Below, piece by piece: positions 16,478 to 25,067 of a stretch of DNA of 44,609 nt. A program made the position numbers and the translations under genes. Source of the DNA: an uncultured Lentisphaerota bacterium (GTDB lineage: Bacteria; Verrucomicrobiota; Kiritimatiellia; RFP12; UBA1067); assembly GCA_900320225.1 (NCBI GenBank), contig ONRL01000050.1:1-44609 (forward strand), read 5' to 3'. How positions within the stretch are numbered: the first letter of the stretch is position 1; the number at the start of each line of letters is the position of its first letter. The notes under the pieces were generated by a model. The model was not told the DNA's origin, did no database searches, and saw nothing but the letters and a program-made list of their open reading frames with translations.

Positions 16478-18013
16478 ATGAGGAGAAGGGATTTCATTGG
16501 TGGGTCCGCCGTTCTGGCGGCGGGGATGGCGCTGCCGTCCGTGGCGGCGGAGAAGGCCGGCGGCGCGACGTTGCAGCCGGGCGGCGAGTACGTGCAGCAG
16601 GTGCGCGCGAAGGTGCTGGAGCCCGTGGACGTGGTGGTCGCGGGCGGCGGCACGGCCGGCGTGATCGCCGCGCTCGCGGCGGCGCGGGGCGGCGCGAAGA
16701 CGATGCTCATCGAGGGGCGCGGGTTCCTGGGCGGGATGCTCACGGACGGCAACGCGGGCATCACGATGTTCCAGAAGTTCTCGGGCAAGCCCGAGGAGCA
16801 CGCGAAGGACCTGGAGACGCTCGCGAAGGATCCCGACGCGCTGCACGTGGCAAAAGGCATCCCGATGGAGATCGCGAAGCGCCTGCTCACGAAGAAGTAC
16901 GCGCTCGGCAACGAAGGAACCGTGGGCGCCTATCTCTTCACGAGCAGCGAAAACTTCAAGCGCGTCCTCGTGGAGATGATGGAGGAGGCGAAGGTGAAGC
17001 TGCGCTTCTACTCGATGATCGTGGACGTCGTGAAGGACGGCGCCGTCGTGAAGGGCGTGGTGATGGAGTCGAAGTCGGGGCGCGAGGTCGTGCCGGCGAA
17101 GATGTTCATCGACTGCACGGGCGACGGCGACCTGTGCGTGCGCGCCGGCGCGGAGTACACGGTGGGCGTCACGAAGCGGGACGTCTGTGCCGCGCAGGCG
17201 AAGATCGGGCAGATGCATCCCATGGGCGTGATGTTCAAGGTGGGCAACGTCGATTTCGACCGGCTCTTCGGCTATTTGGGCGAACACAGGGAATTCTTCG
17301 CCAAGCAGCCGTTCGCCCGGTTTACGTACGAGGAGGCGTTCGCGCGCTACAAGAAGGGCGAGATGGCCGTGTTCAACCTGCGGCGCAAGGGGAAGAACCC
17401 CGGCAACGTGCAGGTGTACAACCTGCCGGACAAGGGCGTCGCCTGCCTCGGGTGTCCCAGCATCGCGGGCAAGGACGGCTGCAACGCCGACGACGTGACG
17501 GCGGCGGAGTGCGAGCTCGCGAAGATCATCGGACGCTGGATGGACAGCGTCCGCGAGTTCCCGGGCTTCGAGAAGGCGTTCCTCCTGCAGGTGCCGCAGA
17601 TGGGCATCCGCGAGACGCGGCACATCCAGGGCGACTACGTGCTGGAGCTGATGGACATCTACAAGCAGCGGACGTTCGACGACTGCATCGGCTTCGGCGC
17701 GCACCCGATCGACACGACGCCGCGTCCGGCCTGGCTGAAAGACCCCGAGACGAGCTATCCGCCCCGGTGGAACTTCCAGATCCCGTTCCGCTCGCTCGTC
17801 GTGAAGGGCCTGGAGAACACGCTCGTGGCGGGACGCTGCATCTCCGCGACGCACGAGGCGTTCGGCTGCATCCGTCCGACCGTGCAGTGCATGGTGATCG
17901 GCGAGGCGGCCGGCACGGCGGCGGCGCTCGCGTTGAAGAAGGGCGTGTCCCTGCGCGGGCTCGACCACGGCGAGCTGCGCAAGGAGCTGAAGAAGAACGG
18001 CGTCCGCTGCTAG
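16478..18013 (+). CDS. Tat-exported FAD-dependent oxidoreductase
   Basis: A Tat signal (MRRRDFIGGSAVLAAGMALP) precedes a dinucleotide-binding fold: VDVVVAGGGTAGVIAALAAA near residues 50-70 holds the GxGxxG FAD motif. Further family landmarks are FLGGMLTDG and DCTGDGDL, and near the C-terminus VAGRCISATHEAFGCIR. This is the PF12831-type oxidoreductase that is abundant in PVC and Bacteroidota glycan-degrading bacteria; the substrate is generally unknown. Length is 511 residues. AAAGGG upstream of the ATG is the ribosome binding site. It lies 18 bases after metF and may read through from it. The PHP-like gene downstream is probably in the same transcript. Confidence 0.85.
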   Translation: MRRRDFIGGSAVLAAGMALPSVAAEKAGGATLQPGGEYVQQVRAKVLEPVDVVVAGGGTAGVIAALAAARGGAKTMLIEGRGFLGGMLTDGNAGITMFQKFSGKPEEHAKDLETLAKDPDALHVAKGIPMEIAKRLLTKKYALGNEGTVGAYLFTSSENFKRVLVEMMEEAKVKLRFYSMIVDVVKDGAVVKGVVMESKSGREVVPAKMFIDCTGDGDLCVRAGAEYTVGVTKRDVCAAQAKIGQMHPMGVMFKVGNVDFDRLFGYLGEHREFFAKQPFARFTYEEAFARYKKGEMAVFNLRRKGKNPGNVQVYNLPDKGVACLGCPSIAGKDGCNADDVTAAECELAKIIGRWMDSVREFPGFEKAFLLQVPQMGIRETRHIQGDYVLELMDIYKQRTFDDCIGFGAHPIDTTPRPAWLKDPETSYPPRWNFQIPFRSLVVKGLENTLVAGRCISATHEAFGCIRPTVQCMVIGEAAGTAAALALKKGVSLRGLDHGELRKELKKNGVRC

Positions 18014-18056
18014 GCGCGCACGGTCCAGGTTTTATATTAAATCAAGGAGATAATCG

Positions 18057-19331
18057 ATGACACGAAAAGAGTTCCTGAATGCCACGGTGGCGCTGGCGGC
18101 GGCGTCCGCCGCGCCGGCGGCGCGCGCGCAGTCCGCCGCTCCGGGCGCGGACGCCAAGGCGCCCTGTACGACGCCCCGCAACCGCAATCCCTACAAAGGC
18201 GTCGACTGGGCCACGGCGCTGCAGATACGCGGCACGACCCACGTGCACTGCAAGACGCAGGAGGACCTTGAGACGATCCTGAAGCGGATCGAGTTCATCA
18301 CGCTCTCCAACTACTATCCGAGCGCGCCGTGGTGGCCGCTTGCGAAGATGACGGAGAACTACTACCGCGTGCACCACGACTTCCCGGTGATGGTGAACGA
18401 CAAGCGCGTGGACGGTCCGTTCGACTGGAACAAGATCGTCGGGCAGTGGATCAAGGAGCTGCCGGCGGAGCTGCAGGCGGAATATCCGTTCAAGGAGGGC
18501 GGCAAGATCTTCAAGCCGCTGCCGGAAGGCATCCTCGAGGCGCCGAACGCCGAGCACCACGCCTTCAGGTACGAGAACGGCCACGGGATCCCGTGTCTGC
18601 ACATGAACGCGCCGGGCTCGACGTTCGCCTCCGGCACGTTCGACCAGTGGCAGAAGCGCCGGTTCCAGACGGGCGTGCGCGGCGGGTACAACTTCGGCTC
18701 GGGCGAACTCTGGAGCACGGCCATCGACCGGATGATCGCGGGGCTGATCTATCCCGACGGCGGCGGCGTGACGATCAACCACCCCGTGTGGTCGTCGTAC
18801 GACAGGATGTTCCTCCTGAAGCTGCTCGACCACGATCCGCGCGTGCTCGGCATGGAGGTGATCGAGGGCGGCGCGGGCAACGGCGAGAGGTACTGGGACT
18901 GGGTGCTCGCGACGGGGCGGCAGTGCTTCGGTTTCTTCGTGCCCGACCACAGCATCCGCCGCAAGGACGGCTCGTTCGGCGTGAGCGTGCTCCTGACGCC
19001 GGAGCGCAGCGTCCAGGCCTGCCTGAAGGCCTACCGGGACGGAAACTTCTACGGCGCGAAGCGCGGCCTCCGCGAACTGAACTTCACGCGCATTTCCTTC
19101 CACGAGACGACGGTGGAGGCCGAGACCGACAAGCCGGCCCGCTTCGAGGTGATCACGGGCCTGGGCGTCGTGAAGACCGTGAAGAAGGGTACCGGCGTCA
19201 AGTGGACGATGGAGGGGGTGTATTCCTCCAGCGCACCGCGCAACAAGGCGCACATCTTCGCGCGCATCAAGGCGTACGCCCTGGACGGCTCGGGCGAGGA
19301 GCTCTTCTCACAACCCTACATGCTCGTGTAG
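18057..19331 (+). CDS. exported PHP-like putative metal-dependent hydrolase
   Basis: A strong AAGGAG precedes the ATG. The N-terminus (MTRKEFLNATVALAAASAAP) resembles a Tat signal with Arg-Lys in place of Arg-Arg, then an Ala-rich cleavage region. THVHC near residue 60 and GGGVTINHPVW near residue 240 look like the metal-binding His clusters of PHP-domain phosphoesterases. The remaining metal ligands are less clear. The protein has 424 residues. It follows the FAD oxidoreductase and may act in the same periplasmic pathway. The enzymatic activity is not known; the PHP assignment is by motif pattern only. Confidence 0.6.
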   Translation: MTRKEFLNATVALAAASAAPAARAQSAAPGADAKAPCTTPRNRNPYKGVDWATALQIRGTTHVHCKTQEDLETILKRIEFITLSNYYPSAPWWPLAKMTENYYRVHHDFPVMVNDKRVDGPFDWNKIVGQWIKELPAELQAEYPFKEGGKIFKPLPEGILEAPNAEHHAFRYENGHGIPCLHMNAPGSTFASGTFDQWQKRRFQTGVRGGYNFGSGELWSTAIDRMIAGLIYPDGGGVTINHPVWSSYDRMFLLKLLDHDPRVLGMEVIEGGAGNGERYWDWVLATGRQCFGFFVPDHSIRRKDGSFGVSVLLTPERSVQACLKAYRDGNFYGAKRGLRELNFTRISFHETTVEAETDKPARFEVITGLGVVKTVKKGTGVKWTMEGVYSSSAPRNKAHIFARIKAYALDGSGEELFSQPYMLV

Positions 19332-19357
19332 AGTTGGCTAAGTGGCGTGCGTGACGC

Positions 19358-19380
19358 GGCCGGAGGCTTCACTCCGGGCC
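19358..19380. repeat. small GC-rich inverted repeat
   Basis: GGCCGGAG, a loop and CTCCGGGCC can fold with one bulged G. It lies just after the PHP-like gene and just before the larger hairpin at 19388-19427. Confidence 0.4.
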
Positions 19381-19387
19381 CCTTAGT

Positions 19388-19427
19388 CTGCGGAACGCGG
19401 GGCGCTTACGCGCCCCGCGTTCCGCAG
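19388..19427. repeat. perfect 18-bp hairpin between genes
   Basis: The arm 19388-19405 (CTGCGGAACGCGGGGCGC) is exactly complementary to 19410-19427 around a TTAC loop. There is no T-run on either side, so it is not a classical terminator, although it may still stop transcription or protect the 3' end of the upstream mRNA. The rest of the 190-base gap holds no coding signal apart from the promoter of the next gene. Confidence 0.75.
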
Positions 19428-19488
19428 CCCGCATTCCCGAAGCGAACCTCCGCTCCGCGCCCCGCACGCCCAGACCCCGGTTCAAGGC

Positions 19489-19517
19489 TTTCCGCCAAGG
19501 GCTAAATGTGATACAAT
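19489..19517 (+). promoter_or_regulatory. promoter of the tannase-family gene (leaderless)
   Basis: TTTCCG (19489-19494), a 17-base spacer and TACAAT (19512-19517). Seven bases separate the -10 box from the ATG at 19525. An ATG at 19516 overlaps the -10 box and cannot be the start. Confidence 0.55.
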
Positions 19518-19524
19518 GGAGTGC

Positions 19525-21006
19525 ATGAAAACAAAAACGATTGTTGGTGCTGTGGCCGTGTGCGCGGTCCTATCGCTTTACGGTGCGAACGGCCTGGCGG
19601 GCGTCAAGTCGGTTGGAGATTCGGTCTGCTCGGTTTCCGATTCCGTGGTGATGTCCAACGGTATCGCGATTGTGGACTATGTGCTGAAGCCGGAGACGGA
19701 GAGCCACATCGGGTGCAGGATTGCGTTGCCGCCTCCCGAGAAATGGAACGGTGAGTTCTGGGGCATTGGAAACAGCAGCTTCGGCGGCGTGTTGCCGGAC
19801 ACCTACGGGCTTTCAGTGGCGATGAACGCCGCGGCGGCCACCACGGACCTCGGGACTTCCGCCTATGTTTCCAGAAACGGGCGTAAGAAGGACGTCCCGC
19901 CGGCGGTCCTGCGTGACTACGCCTGGCGCGCGACGCACCTCATGACCGTCTACGGGAAGCGCATCGTGAAGGCGTTTTACGGACGAGACGCGCGGCATGC
20001 CTATTTCCGCGGCGGATCGTGCGGAGGCCGCCAGGGGCTGACCGAGGTGATGCGCTTCCCGGCCGACTACGACGGCGTCCTCTCGTCCATTCCCGCCGCG
20101 TTTTCCACGGTGAGCAGTGCGCAGTTCGTGAACCTGTACGGCCAGACGCACGACGACCAGGGGCGGGCCCTCTTCACCCGCGAGCAGCTGCGCGTCGTGG
20201 CCGACGCGCCCATCGAATACATGAAGGACCGCGACCCGAAGCCGTATGCGGGGAAGGTGCTCGCCAATCCGTTCCTTTCGGAGCGTGACATCGAGGGCTT
20301 CCTCGCGCTCGCGGCGAAGAAGGATCCGTCGCTCGCGGACTCCGATCTGCAGCGACGGCTCAAGAACGTCTTCATGGGCGTCTCGCGCAACGGAAAGACC
20401 GTCTGCCACGGCATGCTGCCGGGCGCGTTCTTCGGCTTCACGCGGGGGCGCGACTTCGAGTGCAAGGGCGGTTCCCTCGGGGATTTGAGGCGGAGGCGGC
20501 TGGGCGTGGACAAGGCCCTGACCTGGGACGAATACGACGAGGAGGTCGCGCGTAACGGAAGCCTCTTGAACGCCTGCTCCACCGACTTGAGCGCCTTCCG
20601 CGACCGCGGCGGGAAGCTGATCGTCCTGTGCGGCTGGGAGGACCAGACGACGCCGAGTCCGGAGACCGTGGCCTGGTACGAGATGCTCGCCGAACGGAAC
20701 GGCGGTTACGACAAGACCGGCGCGTTCTGCCGGCTCTTTGCCTTGCCCGGCCATGCACACGGCGGCGGGAAGGGACGCATCAGCACGGCGGGTGGCTACA
20801 CGATCAAGCACCTCGACCTGCTTCGCAAGTGGGTCGAGGAGGGGACGGCGCCGGAAACCTATCCGCAGCTCTGGAAGGAGATGAACCTGACGATTCCCAA
20901 TCCTCCGTATCCGTTCATGTGCTACCAGGACGAAAGCGGCAACTGGCAGACGAAACGCTATCCCGAGGGCATGGTGCGGCGTCCTGATCCGGCGTACATG
21001 CCCTGA
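19525..21006 (+). CDS. tannase/feruloyl esterase family protein
   Basis: A signal peptide (MKTKTIVGAVAVCAVLSLYG) is followed by the tannase family fold: IALPPPEKWNGEFWGIGNSS, the nucleophile motif YFRGGSCGGRQG with Ser near residue 165, and a C-terminal catalytic region with LIVLCGWEDQTTPSPETVAW (Asp) and LPGHAHGG (His). These enzymes hydrolyse ester bonds of gallate or ferulate attached to plant polymers and act outside the cytoplasm. Length is 493 residues, normal for the family. Together with the rhamnosidase and mannosidase it points to use of plant cell-wall or tannin-linked material. The ATG at 19525 is chosen from the promoter position and the signal peptide. Confidence 0.82.
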   Translation: MKTKTIVGAVAVCAVLSLYGANGLAGVKSVGDSVCSVSDSVVMSNGIAIVDYVLKPETESHIGCRIALPPPEKWNGEFWGIGNSSFGGVLPDTYGLSVAMNAAAATTDLGTSAYVSRNGRKKDVPPAVLRDYAWRATHLMTVYGKRIVKAFYGRDARHAYFRGGSCGGRQGLTEVMRFPADYDGVLSSIPAAFSTVSSAQFVNLYGQTHDDQGRALFTREQLRVVADAPIEYMKDRDPKPYAGKVLANPFLSERDIEGFLALAAKKDPSLADSDLQRRLKNVFMGVSRNGKTVCHGMLPGAFFGFTRGRDFECKGGSLGDLRRRRLGVDKALTWDEYDEEVARNGSLLNACSTDLSAFRDRGGKLIVLCGWEDQTTPSPETVAWYEMLAERNGGYDKTGAFCRLFALPGHAHGGGKGRISTAGGYTIKHLDLLRKWVEEGTAPETYPQLWKEMNLTIPNPPYPFMCYQDESGNWQTKRYPEGMVRRPDPAYMP

Positions 21007-21010
21007 GCGC

Positions 21011-21041
21011 GTGATTGGCCGCGCCTGTCGCGGCCAATCAC
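21011..21041. terminator. 13-bp perfect hairpin after the tannase-family gene
   Basis: GTGATTGGCCGCG, loop CCTGT, CGCGGCCAATCAC. The stem is perfect but lacks a U-tract, so it is a possible, not certain, terminator. A smaller TGCC/GGCA stem follows. Confidence 0.45.
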
Positions 21042-21155
21042 TGCCTTGCGGGCAGCGACGCTGGCGGTGTGGCGGCGACGATACGGGTCTGGACGAAGGA
21101 GCCTGCGGACGACGGGACGAAGCCCGCCGCGACGGAGCTCGAACAGCTTTCGTGA

Positions 21156-21185
21156 TTGACAGTCGGGGCCGTGCCGTGCTAAACT
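21156..21185 (+). promoter_or_regulatory. consensus promoter of the LamG/PATR protein (leaderless)
   Basis: Perfect TTGACA (21156-21161), an 18-base spacer and TAAACT (21180-21185). Six bases separate the -10 box from the ATG at 21192, so the transcript should begin at the start codon. Confidence 0.7.
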
Positions 21186-21191
21186 TACGGC

Positions 21192-24100
21192 ATGAAATCA
21201 CATGTTTTCCACTTTCTTGTGGTTGTCGCGGCTTGCGCGACCCTTCCGGCGCGGGCGGCGCTGACGGTGACGGCGACGAACGGCGTGGAGTCGCTCACGC
21301 TCGCGTTCGACGCGGCGGCGGGCGCGCGCGAGCTGTGGTGCGCGTGGGACGACGCCGACAAGGGCGCGGGTTTCGCCGACTGGGCGGAGAGCGAGCGCGT
21401 GGCGATCGTCGCGGCCGACGAGACCGCGCTCACAGTCGCGCTCCCGAACAACGCGCGGCGCGCGGCCTTCGCGCGGTTCTTCCTCTTCGCGGGCGGTGCG
21501 TCGTATCCCTGCGCGTTCATCCGTACAGGTTACTTCGTGGGACCGAACAGCGCCGTGAGCGTGGACTACGTGATGGAGGACGTCGTCACGCTCCAGCAGC
21601 GCCCGTTCGGCGCGAGCGGCAGCACGTTCGTGATCTCCGCCTACATCAACAGCGCCGCATCCTGGAGCTGGGCGTTCACCGACGGCGCGACCGGGAACTG
21701 GACGAACACGAACCTCGACTTCCAGAAGAGGCGCACCATCTTCACCATCGACGGGCCGAACGACCGCATCTCGCTTGCGTACGACGGCGTGGAGGCGTAC
21801 TCCGGCAGCATGTCGGCCGCCGTCCCGCTCGAGAAGCGCACGCAGACATGCGACGTGCCGCTCAGTCTCTGCGCGAACGGCAACACGACCGGCGCCAGCG
21901 ACTTCGCCACGATGAGGCTCTACGGGGCGACGATCGACGAGGCGGGCGTGCGCCAGCACACCTTCGCGCCGTACGTCTCGGCGGGCGTGGCGGGCGTGTA
22001 CGACAGCACGGCGGATGCCTTCTTCGGCAACGCGGGCACAGGCGCGTTTACGCCGTGCGGACGCGGCGGGGACGTCTCGGGCGCAGAGGCGGGCGAGGCG
22101 CTCGACCTCGACGCGGTGCGGGGCGGCCCGGTCGGGCCGGAGACGGTCTACGTGAACGTCGGGAAGACAAAGACGGTGACGTTCGACGGACCGGCGACGA
22201 TCGACTACAGGCTGGTGAAGATCGGCGAAGGCACGCTCGTCCTGGAGGGGACGCGCACGTTCAACGAGGACGTGATCATCTCCAACGGCATCCTGCGCGC
22301 GAACTGGGCGACGAGCGGCCTCGCCGGCACGCACCTCGGAATCTGCAACGCCGGCTCGAATGCCAATCTCTGCTATTTCCAGGAGACGAGCGATTCGTTC
22401 ACGGCGCCAGTGGCGGCGAGCGGTCGGGGCACCGTGGAACTGTACGGCTATTCGGGCGTCATTCCGTTCCGGCAGGACCTCACCGTCAACTTCGGCGGCG
22501 ACGGGCGGACGGTGACGTGCCGCGTGAACGGGTTCAACACCACCAGCTTCTGGCTGACCCACGACAGCTCGACGAACAGCACGACGTTCCTGAACAACAT
22601 CGACTTCGCGGGCAAGAACCTCGAGAGCAAGGGCAGTGGCAGCGGTACGGCGTATTACACCGGATACATCACGAACTCGACTCCGTCGGCTGAAGGCACC
22701 TGGAACTTCTGGGGCGGCAAGCAGGTGCTCGTAGGTACGCGGGGAACCGCGAACGCGCGCGTGGATTTCTTCGGTTACCGCATCTCCAACAATGCATCAA
22801 CGCTCATCTTATCCAACGCCATCATACGTACGTCCAACGACTTTATCGGCGGAAGCGCGTATAATCATGTTTGCCACACGACGCTCGCGAACTGCGACAA
22901 GAACTCCACCGGCGGCTGGGACTACGGCGGAGCCGGTTATACGAATACGACGTTCACCATTATCGGCGGCACGTTCGCGCGGTCGGGCGGCCACCTGAAT
23001 TGCGGATATACAGGCAACCGCGTGGGAACATGCGTCGTTACGAACGGCGCGACTGTAACCTCTCCCACGCTCCGCACGTATCCAGGCGGCGTCTATCGCC
23101 AGTTCGACGGAACTTCCACGTTCAATCAGCTGTTGCAGTACGGCGGGCTTGCGGAAATGCGCGGTGGCCGGATGAACCTGACGTCGGGCGAACAGCACAT
23201 CGGTTCTTCCGGCCCGCTCGGCCCGTCGTCGTTTGCAATGTATGGCGGTACGCTGTATGTCTCTGACGGACAGAACATGCAGATCGGTTCCTACTCGAAG
23301 GGATGGTTCCACCAGGAGGGCGGGGAAGTGTCCGTTCCTAACTATTTCGCAGTGGGCCGGTACGGCGCCGGTGTCGGGTTGCTGGACGTCCACGGTGGCA
23401 CGTTCACGCACCGCGCCCAGAACTACCTTCGCATCGCCGAGGACGGCACGGGCACCGTGTCCGTGGCGAACGGCGGCACGTTCGTTGACCTTGCCGCCTA
23501 CTCGCCGATCTCGCAGAACGCCGCCGGCAAGGGAACAGCCATCCTCTCGCCCGACGGCACGTTCGAGACTCCGCAGTTCAGGGCCGGTGCGGCGGGACGC
23601 AACAGCAGCGTCGTGTTCAACGGCGGCACGATGAAGTTGCGCACGAACGGCTATCCTTCGAGCTTCCTCGACAGCACGATCTCGCGCGTGACGGTGTCGC
23701 CTTACGGCGGCGCGATCGACACGAACGGGCAAGGCGACTTCACGCTGAACCGCGCGCTCGGACCGACGACGGACGCGGGCGACCTCTCGGAGGCGCTGGC
23801 GCACCGCTGGAGCTTCAAGAGCGGTTCGCTCGCGGACAGCGTCGGCGGCTTGACGGCGACGGTGAACGGCACCGTGGACCTGGAGGACGGCGCGGTGCGC
23901 CTGAAGGGACTCGCCAGAGGCCAGAGCTGCGTCAACCTCGGCACGGACCTGCTGCCGACGGACGGGCGCGGCGCGACGATCGAAGTGTGGGTGACGCCGC
24001 TTTCGTTCAAGAGCTGGTCGCGCGTGGTCGACTTCGGCACGGGGAGCGAGGGGACGGGCAAGGACTTCTACTTCTCGTTCAACGACGGAAACAACAACGC

Positions 24101-25025
24101 CTCCGCCCGGACGCATTTCCGCGCCATCGGCACGTCCTTGGACTGCTACATCTCGACCGCGCTGACGCCGGGCAAGACCTACCACCTTGCGCTCGTGTTC
24201 GCCCCGCAGCCTGACGGCGCCTTCCTCAACACGGCTTATATCCACGATGCGACGACGGGCGAACTGCTGAACGTCGGGCAGGGCAAGTGCGCCGTTGGCT
24301 GGACGCTGGGCGACATCCCGCAGACGAACGGCTGCTGGCTGGGCCATTCGAGCTATGCCAGCAACAACGACCCCGACGCGCGCTACCACGAGGTGCGCAT
24401 CCACCACCGCCCGATGTCGGCCGCGCAGGCAGAGGCGAGCTGCCTCGCGGGTCCTGACGCCGTGTACTACTTCCGCAAGAAAGGCGAGGGCACGCTCACG
24501 ATGACGGGCGCGAACACGTACGCGACCGGCACGGCCGTAGATGGCGGGACACTGAAGCTCGCGAGCGGCGCGACGCTGCCGACGACAGAGATGTGGACGA
24601 GTTCTGGCGCGACGCTCGATCTCAACGGCACGTCGCAGACGGCCCGCGAGTTGGGCGGCACGGGCACAATCAAGGGCGGCACGCTCGCCGTGACGGACAC
24701 GATCCAGCCGGGCGGACGCAAGACCGTCGGCACGCTCACGGTGGACGGCACGACGCTCACGTCCGGCACGCTCGTTGTGGATATCGGCGCGAATGGCGCG
24801 AGCGACTGCCTCGCGGCGACGGGCACGCTCGACCTCTCGAACCTCTCGCTCGCGCTCAGCGATGTGACGGCGCTCGACGAAACGAAGGTCTACACGATTG
24901 CCACGGCAACGGAGGTGACGGGAACCTTTGCGCACGCGGACATCCCGAAAAAGTGGAGGGTATCCGTCCTCGGATCGCAGGTGAAGCTCGGTTACGCCAA
25001 CGGCACGGTGCTGTTTTTCAGGTAG
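21192..25025 (+). CDS. large secreted PATR/LamG surface protein
   Basis: The 1277-residue protein starts with a signal peptide (MKSHVFHFLVVVAACATLPA). Residues ~100-300 form a domain also repeated in the next gene (GVYDSTADAFFG is its closing motif). A beta-helix passenger region with repeats such as KIGEGTLVLEGTRTFNEDV follows. A LamG/concanavalin-like domain is at ~866-1086 (HRWSFKSGSL, ATIEVWVTPLSF, YHLALVF). A PATR repeat is near 1096-1130 (KKGEGTLTMTGANTYATGT). The end, VKLGYANGTVLFFR, is the shared C-terminal tail. No beta-barrel translocator is present. It is probably displayed on or released from the cell surface and may bind carbohydrate; the role is unknown. Confidence 0.8.
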   Translation: MKSHVFHFLVVVAACATLPARAALTVTATNGVESLTLAFDAAAGARELWCAWDDADKGAGFADWAESERVAIVAADETALTVALPNNARRAAFARFFLFAGGASYPCAFIRTGYFVGPNSAVSVDYVMEDVVTLQQRPFGASGSTFVISAYINSAASWSWAFTDGATGNWTNTNLDFQKRRTIFTIDGPNDRISLAYDGVEAYSGSMSAAVPLEKRTQTCDVPLSLCANGNTTGASDFATMRLYGATIDEAGVRQHTFAPYVSAGVAGVYDSTADAFFGNAGTGAFTPCGRGGDVSGAEAGEALDLDAVRGGPVGPETVYVNVGKTKTVTFDGPATIDYRLVKIGEGTLVLEGTRTFNEDVIISNGILRANWATSGLAGTHLGICNAGSNANLCYFQETSDSFTAPVAASGRGTVELYGYSGVIPFRQDLTVNFGGDGRTVTCRVNGFNTTSFWLTHDSSTNSTTFLNNIDFAGKNLESKGSGSGTAYYTGYITNSTPSAEGTWNFWGGKQVLVGTRGTANARVDFFGYRISNNASTLILSNAIIRTSNDFIGGSAYNHVCHTTLANCDKNSTGGWDYGGAGYTNTTFTIIGGTFARSGGHLNCGYTGNRVGTCVVTNGATVTSPTLRTYPGGVYRQFDGTSTFNQLLQYGGLAEMRGGRMNLTSGEQHIGSSGPLGPSSFAMYGGTLYVSDGQNMQIGSYSKGWFHQEGGEVSVPNYFAVGRYGAGVGLLDVHGGTFTHRAQNYLRIAEDGTGTVSVANGGTFVDLAAYSPISQNAAGKGTAILSPDGTFETPQFRAGAAGRNSSVVFNGGTMKLRTNGYPSSFLDSTISRVTVSPYGGAIDTNGQGDFTLNRALGPTTDAGDLSEALAHRWSFKSGSLADSVGGLTATVNGTVDLEDGAVRLKGLARGQSCVNLGTDLLPTDGRGATIEVWVTPLSFKSWSRVVDFGTGSEGTGKDFYFSFNDGNNNASARTHFRAIGTSLDCYISTALTPGKTYHLALVFAPQPDGAFLNTAYIHDATTGELLNVGQGKCAVGWTLGDIPQTNGCWLGHSSYASNNDPDARYHEVRIHHRPMSAAQAEASCLAGPDAVYYFRKKGEGTLTMTGANTYATGTAVDGGTLKLASGATLPTTEMWTSSGATLDLNGTSQTARELGGTGTIKGGTLAVTDTIQPGGRKTVGTLTVDGTTLTSGTLVVDIGANGASDCLAATGTLDLSNLSLALSDVTALDETKVYTIATATEVTGTFAHADIPKKWRVSVLGSQVKLGYANGTVLFFR

Positions 25026-25067
25026 AGTCATTGTTCCAGTAGAGGTATCGCACGAGAGGAGTCAACC

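Noticed and set aside
19388-19427. intrinsic terminator
   Set aside because: The stem is perfect but no T-tract follows on either strand, so it is listed as a repeat instead.
19516-19518. ATG at 19516 as start of the tannase-family gene
   Set aside because: It overlaps the -10 box TACAAT. The ATG at 19525 fits both the promoter and the signal peptide.
22809-25031. 740-codon open frame on the minus strand
   Set aside because: It lies antisense to the PATR/LamG protein, which has a promoter, a signal peptide and recognisable domains.
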